64,000 nucleotides of DNA from Oscillospiraceae bacterium. Lineage in GTDB: Bacteria > Bacillota > Clostridia > Oscillospirales > SIG627. The notes under the pieces are model-generated. The model saw nothing but the letters and a program-made list of their open reading frames with translations. It did no database searches and was not told the DNA's origin. Where the stretch lies: NCBI GenBank assembly GCA_015064635.1, contig SVRV01000003.1:62001-126000 (forward strand), given 5' to 3'. Below are positions 63,456 to 64,000 of this stretch, piece by piece. Position numbers and translations under genes: made by a program. Position 1 is the first letter of the stretch; each line of letters begins with the position of its first letter.

Positions 63456-64000
63456 ATGAAAAGAGTATCTAAAACCAGAACAATTGTCATCACAGCGCTT
63501 CTTGCCGCAATTTCAAGTGTACTTATGTACCTGAATTTTGCACTGCCCTTTGCACCTGCCTATCTGAAGATTGACTTTTCCGATTTTCCCGCACTCCTTG
63601 CATCGTTTTCACTGAATCCCGTGTGCGGAATGGTTGTATGCCTTATCAAGAATCTTATCAGCCTTCCCGCTTCAAATACGCAGTTCGTGGGTGAGATATC
63701 AAACTTCATTCTCAGTTCTACCTTCGTTATGACAGCAGGCTTTATCTATCGCCGTCATAAGAGCAAGAAGAGTGCTCTTGTGGGCTGCCTTGTAGGTGCT
63801 TTTGCCATGTCCGTTATGGCAGTGTTTTCAAATTACTTTGTAGTTTATCCCGCATATGTGCGACTTATGTTTGGCGGCTCTGAAGCACCACTCATCGGTA
63901 TGTCATCGGCGCTTATTCCTTGGATTGACAGTATTCTCAAGGTAGTGCTTGTATTCAACTTCCCCTTTACGCTTTTGAAGGGTATAATAAACGCACTTAT
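63456..64000 (+). CDS. ribU: Riboflavin ECF transporter S component RibU (3' end outside window)
   Basis: Translated directly: ATG 63456 after AAAGGAGG, open to the window end (181 residues visible). Membrane helices start with TIVITALLAAISSVLMYL. The APAYLKIDFSDFPALLASF and PVCGMVVCLIKNLIS segments are characteristic of RibU, which binds riboflavin and works with the shared EcfAT module. Control by the FMN riboswitch confirms the assignment. The C terminus is missing. Confidence 0.93.
   Translation, partial: MKRVSKTRTIVITALLAAISSVLMYLNFALPFAPAYLKIDFSDFPALLASFSLNPVCGMVVCLIKNLISLPASNTQFVGEISNFILSSTFVMTAGFIYRRHKSKKSALVGCLVGAFAMSVMAVFSNYFVVYPAYVRLMFGGSEAPLIGMSSALIPWIDSILKVVLVFNFPFTLLKGIINAL

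Overview
The window reads as a chromosomal segment of an anaerobic Gram-positive Clostridia-type bacterium, most likely an uncultured gut lineage near Oscillospirales or Christensenellales. This is inferred from moderate GC, strong AGGAGG-type ribosome binding sites with frequent TTG and GTG starts, TTGACA/TATAAT promoters with 16-17 bp spacers, many ATGA gene overlaps, ECF-type vitamin transporters, AddB, a SigH-like sigma factor and an FMN riboswitch. No phage, plasmid or classical IS element is seen.

Region by region: (1) 1-7289 is a carbohydrate-type catabolic island. It has four Gfo/Idh/MocA oxidoreductases (two nearly identical), an enolase-superfamily enzyme, a nitrilase-family amidohydrolase and an AraC regulator. 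(2) 7382-18969 holds two very large modular secreted proteins, the second ending in an alpha/beta-hydrolase (esterase) domain, around a single-polypeptide MerR regulator/FGGY sugar kinase fusion that carries a MerR-type promoter. (3) 19018-25735 has a YfcE-like phosphodiesterase, a LacI regulator-dUTPase-D-aminoacylase operon, a CadA-like metal ATPase divergent from a TetR regulator, and a small zinc-ribbon membrane protein. (4) 25911-29970 is a histidine phosphatase followed by four tandem paralogous TIM-barrel sugar isomerases/epimerases. (5) 30211-35130 is a BMP-family (nucleoside-type) ABC importer. (6) 35214-36641 is pantothenate kinase III plus an ECF S component, a likely pantothenate uptake and activation pair.

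(7) 36648-37484 is the most unusual stretch. A tRNA-Arg(CCG) is followed by a symmetric array of seven hairpin units separated by a conserved 10-base linker. The linker is in one orientation in the left half and in reverse complement in the right half, and the array leads into a gene for a small four-helix-bundle (IVS/bAvd-like) protein. (8) 37508-49876 has housekeeping and envelope genes: D,D-carboxypeptidase, polyprenyl synthase, a lone AddB, an apparent pseudo-P-type-ATPase, an RlmB-like methyltransferase, a zinc-ribbon protein, a SigH-like sigma factor, a Wzz/BY-kinase pair and a 54-residue membrane peptide. (9) 50013-54872 is a second sugar island: a GH20-like barrel, an AraC regulator, two MDR dehydrogenases and another Gfo/Idh/MocA enzyme. 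(10) 55025-64000 holds a DUF4143-type AAA ATPase with repeated operators, an MBL-fold hydrolase, argGH with an ARG box, an LtaS-like synthase, an AraC regulator and an FMN-riboswitch-controlled ribU cut by the window end.

The genes suggest a saccharolytic organism. Secreted multidomain proteins attack or bind extracellular glycans. Small oxidoreductase, isomerase and kinase sets under AraC, LacI or MerR control process unusual sugars. Vitamins and nucleosides are imported by ECF and BMP systems. Functions are assigned from motifs and family memory; no database search was run.
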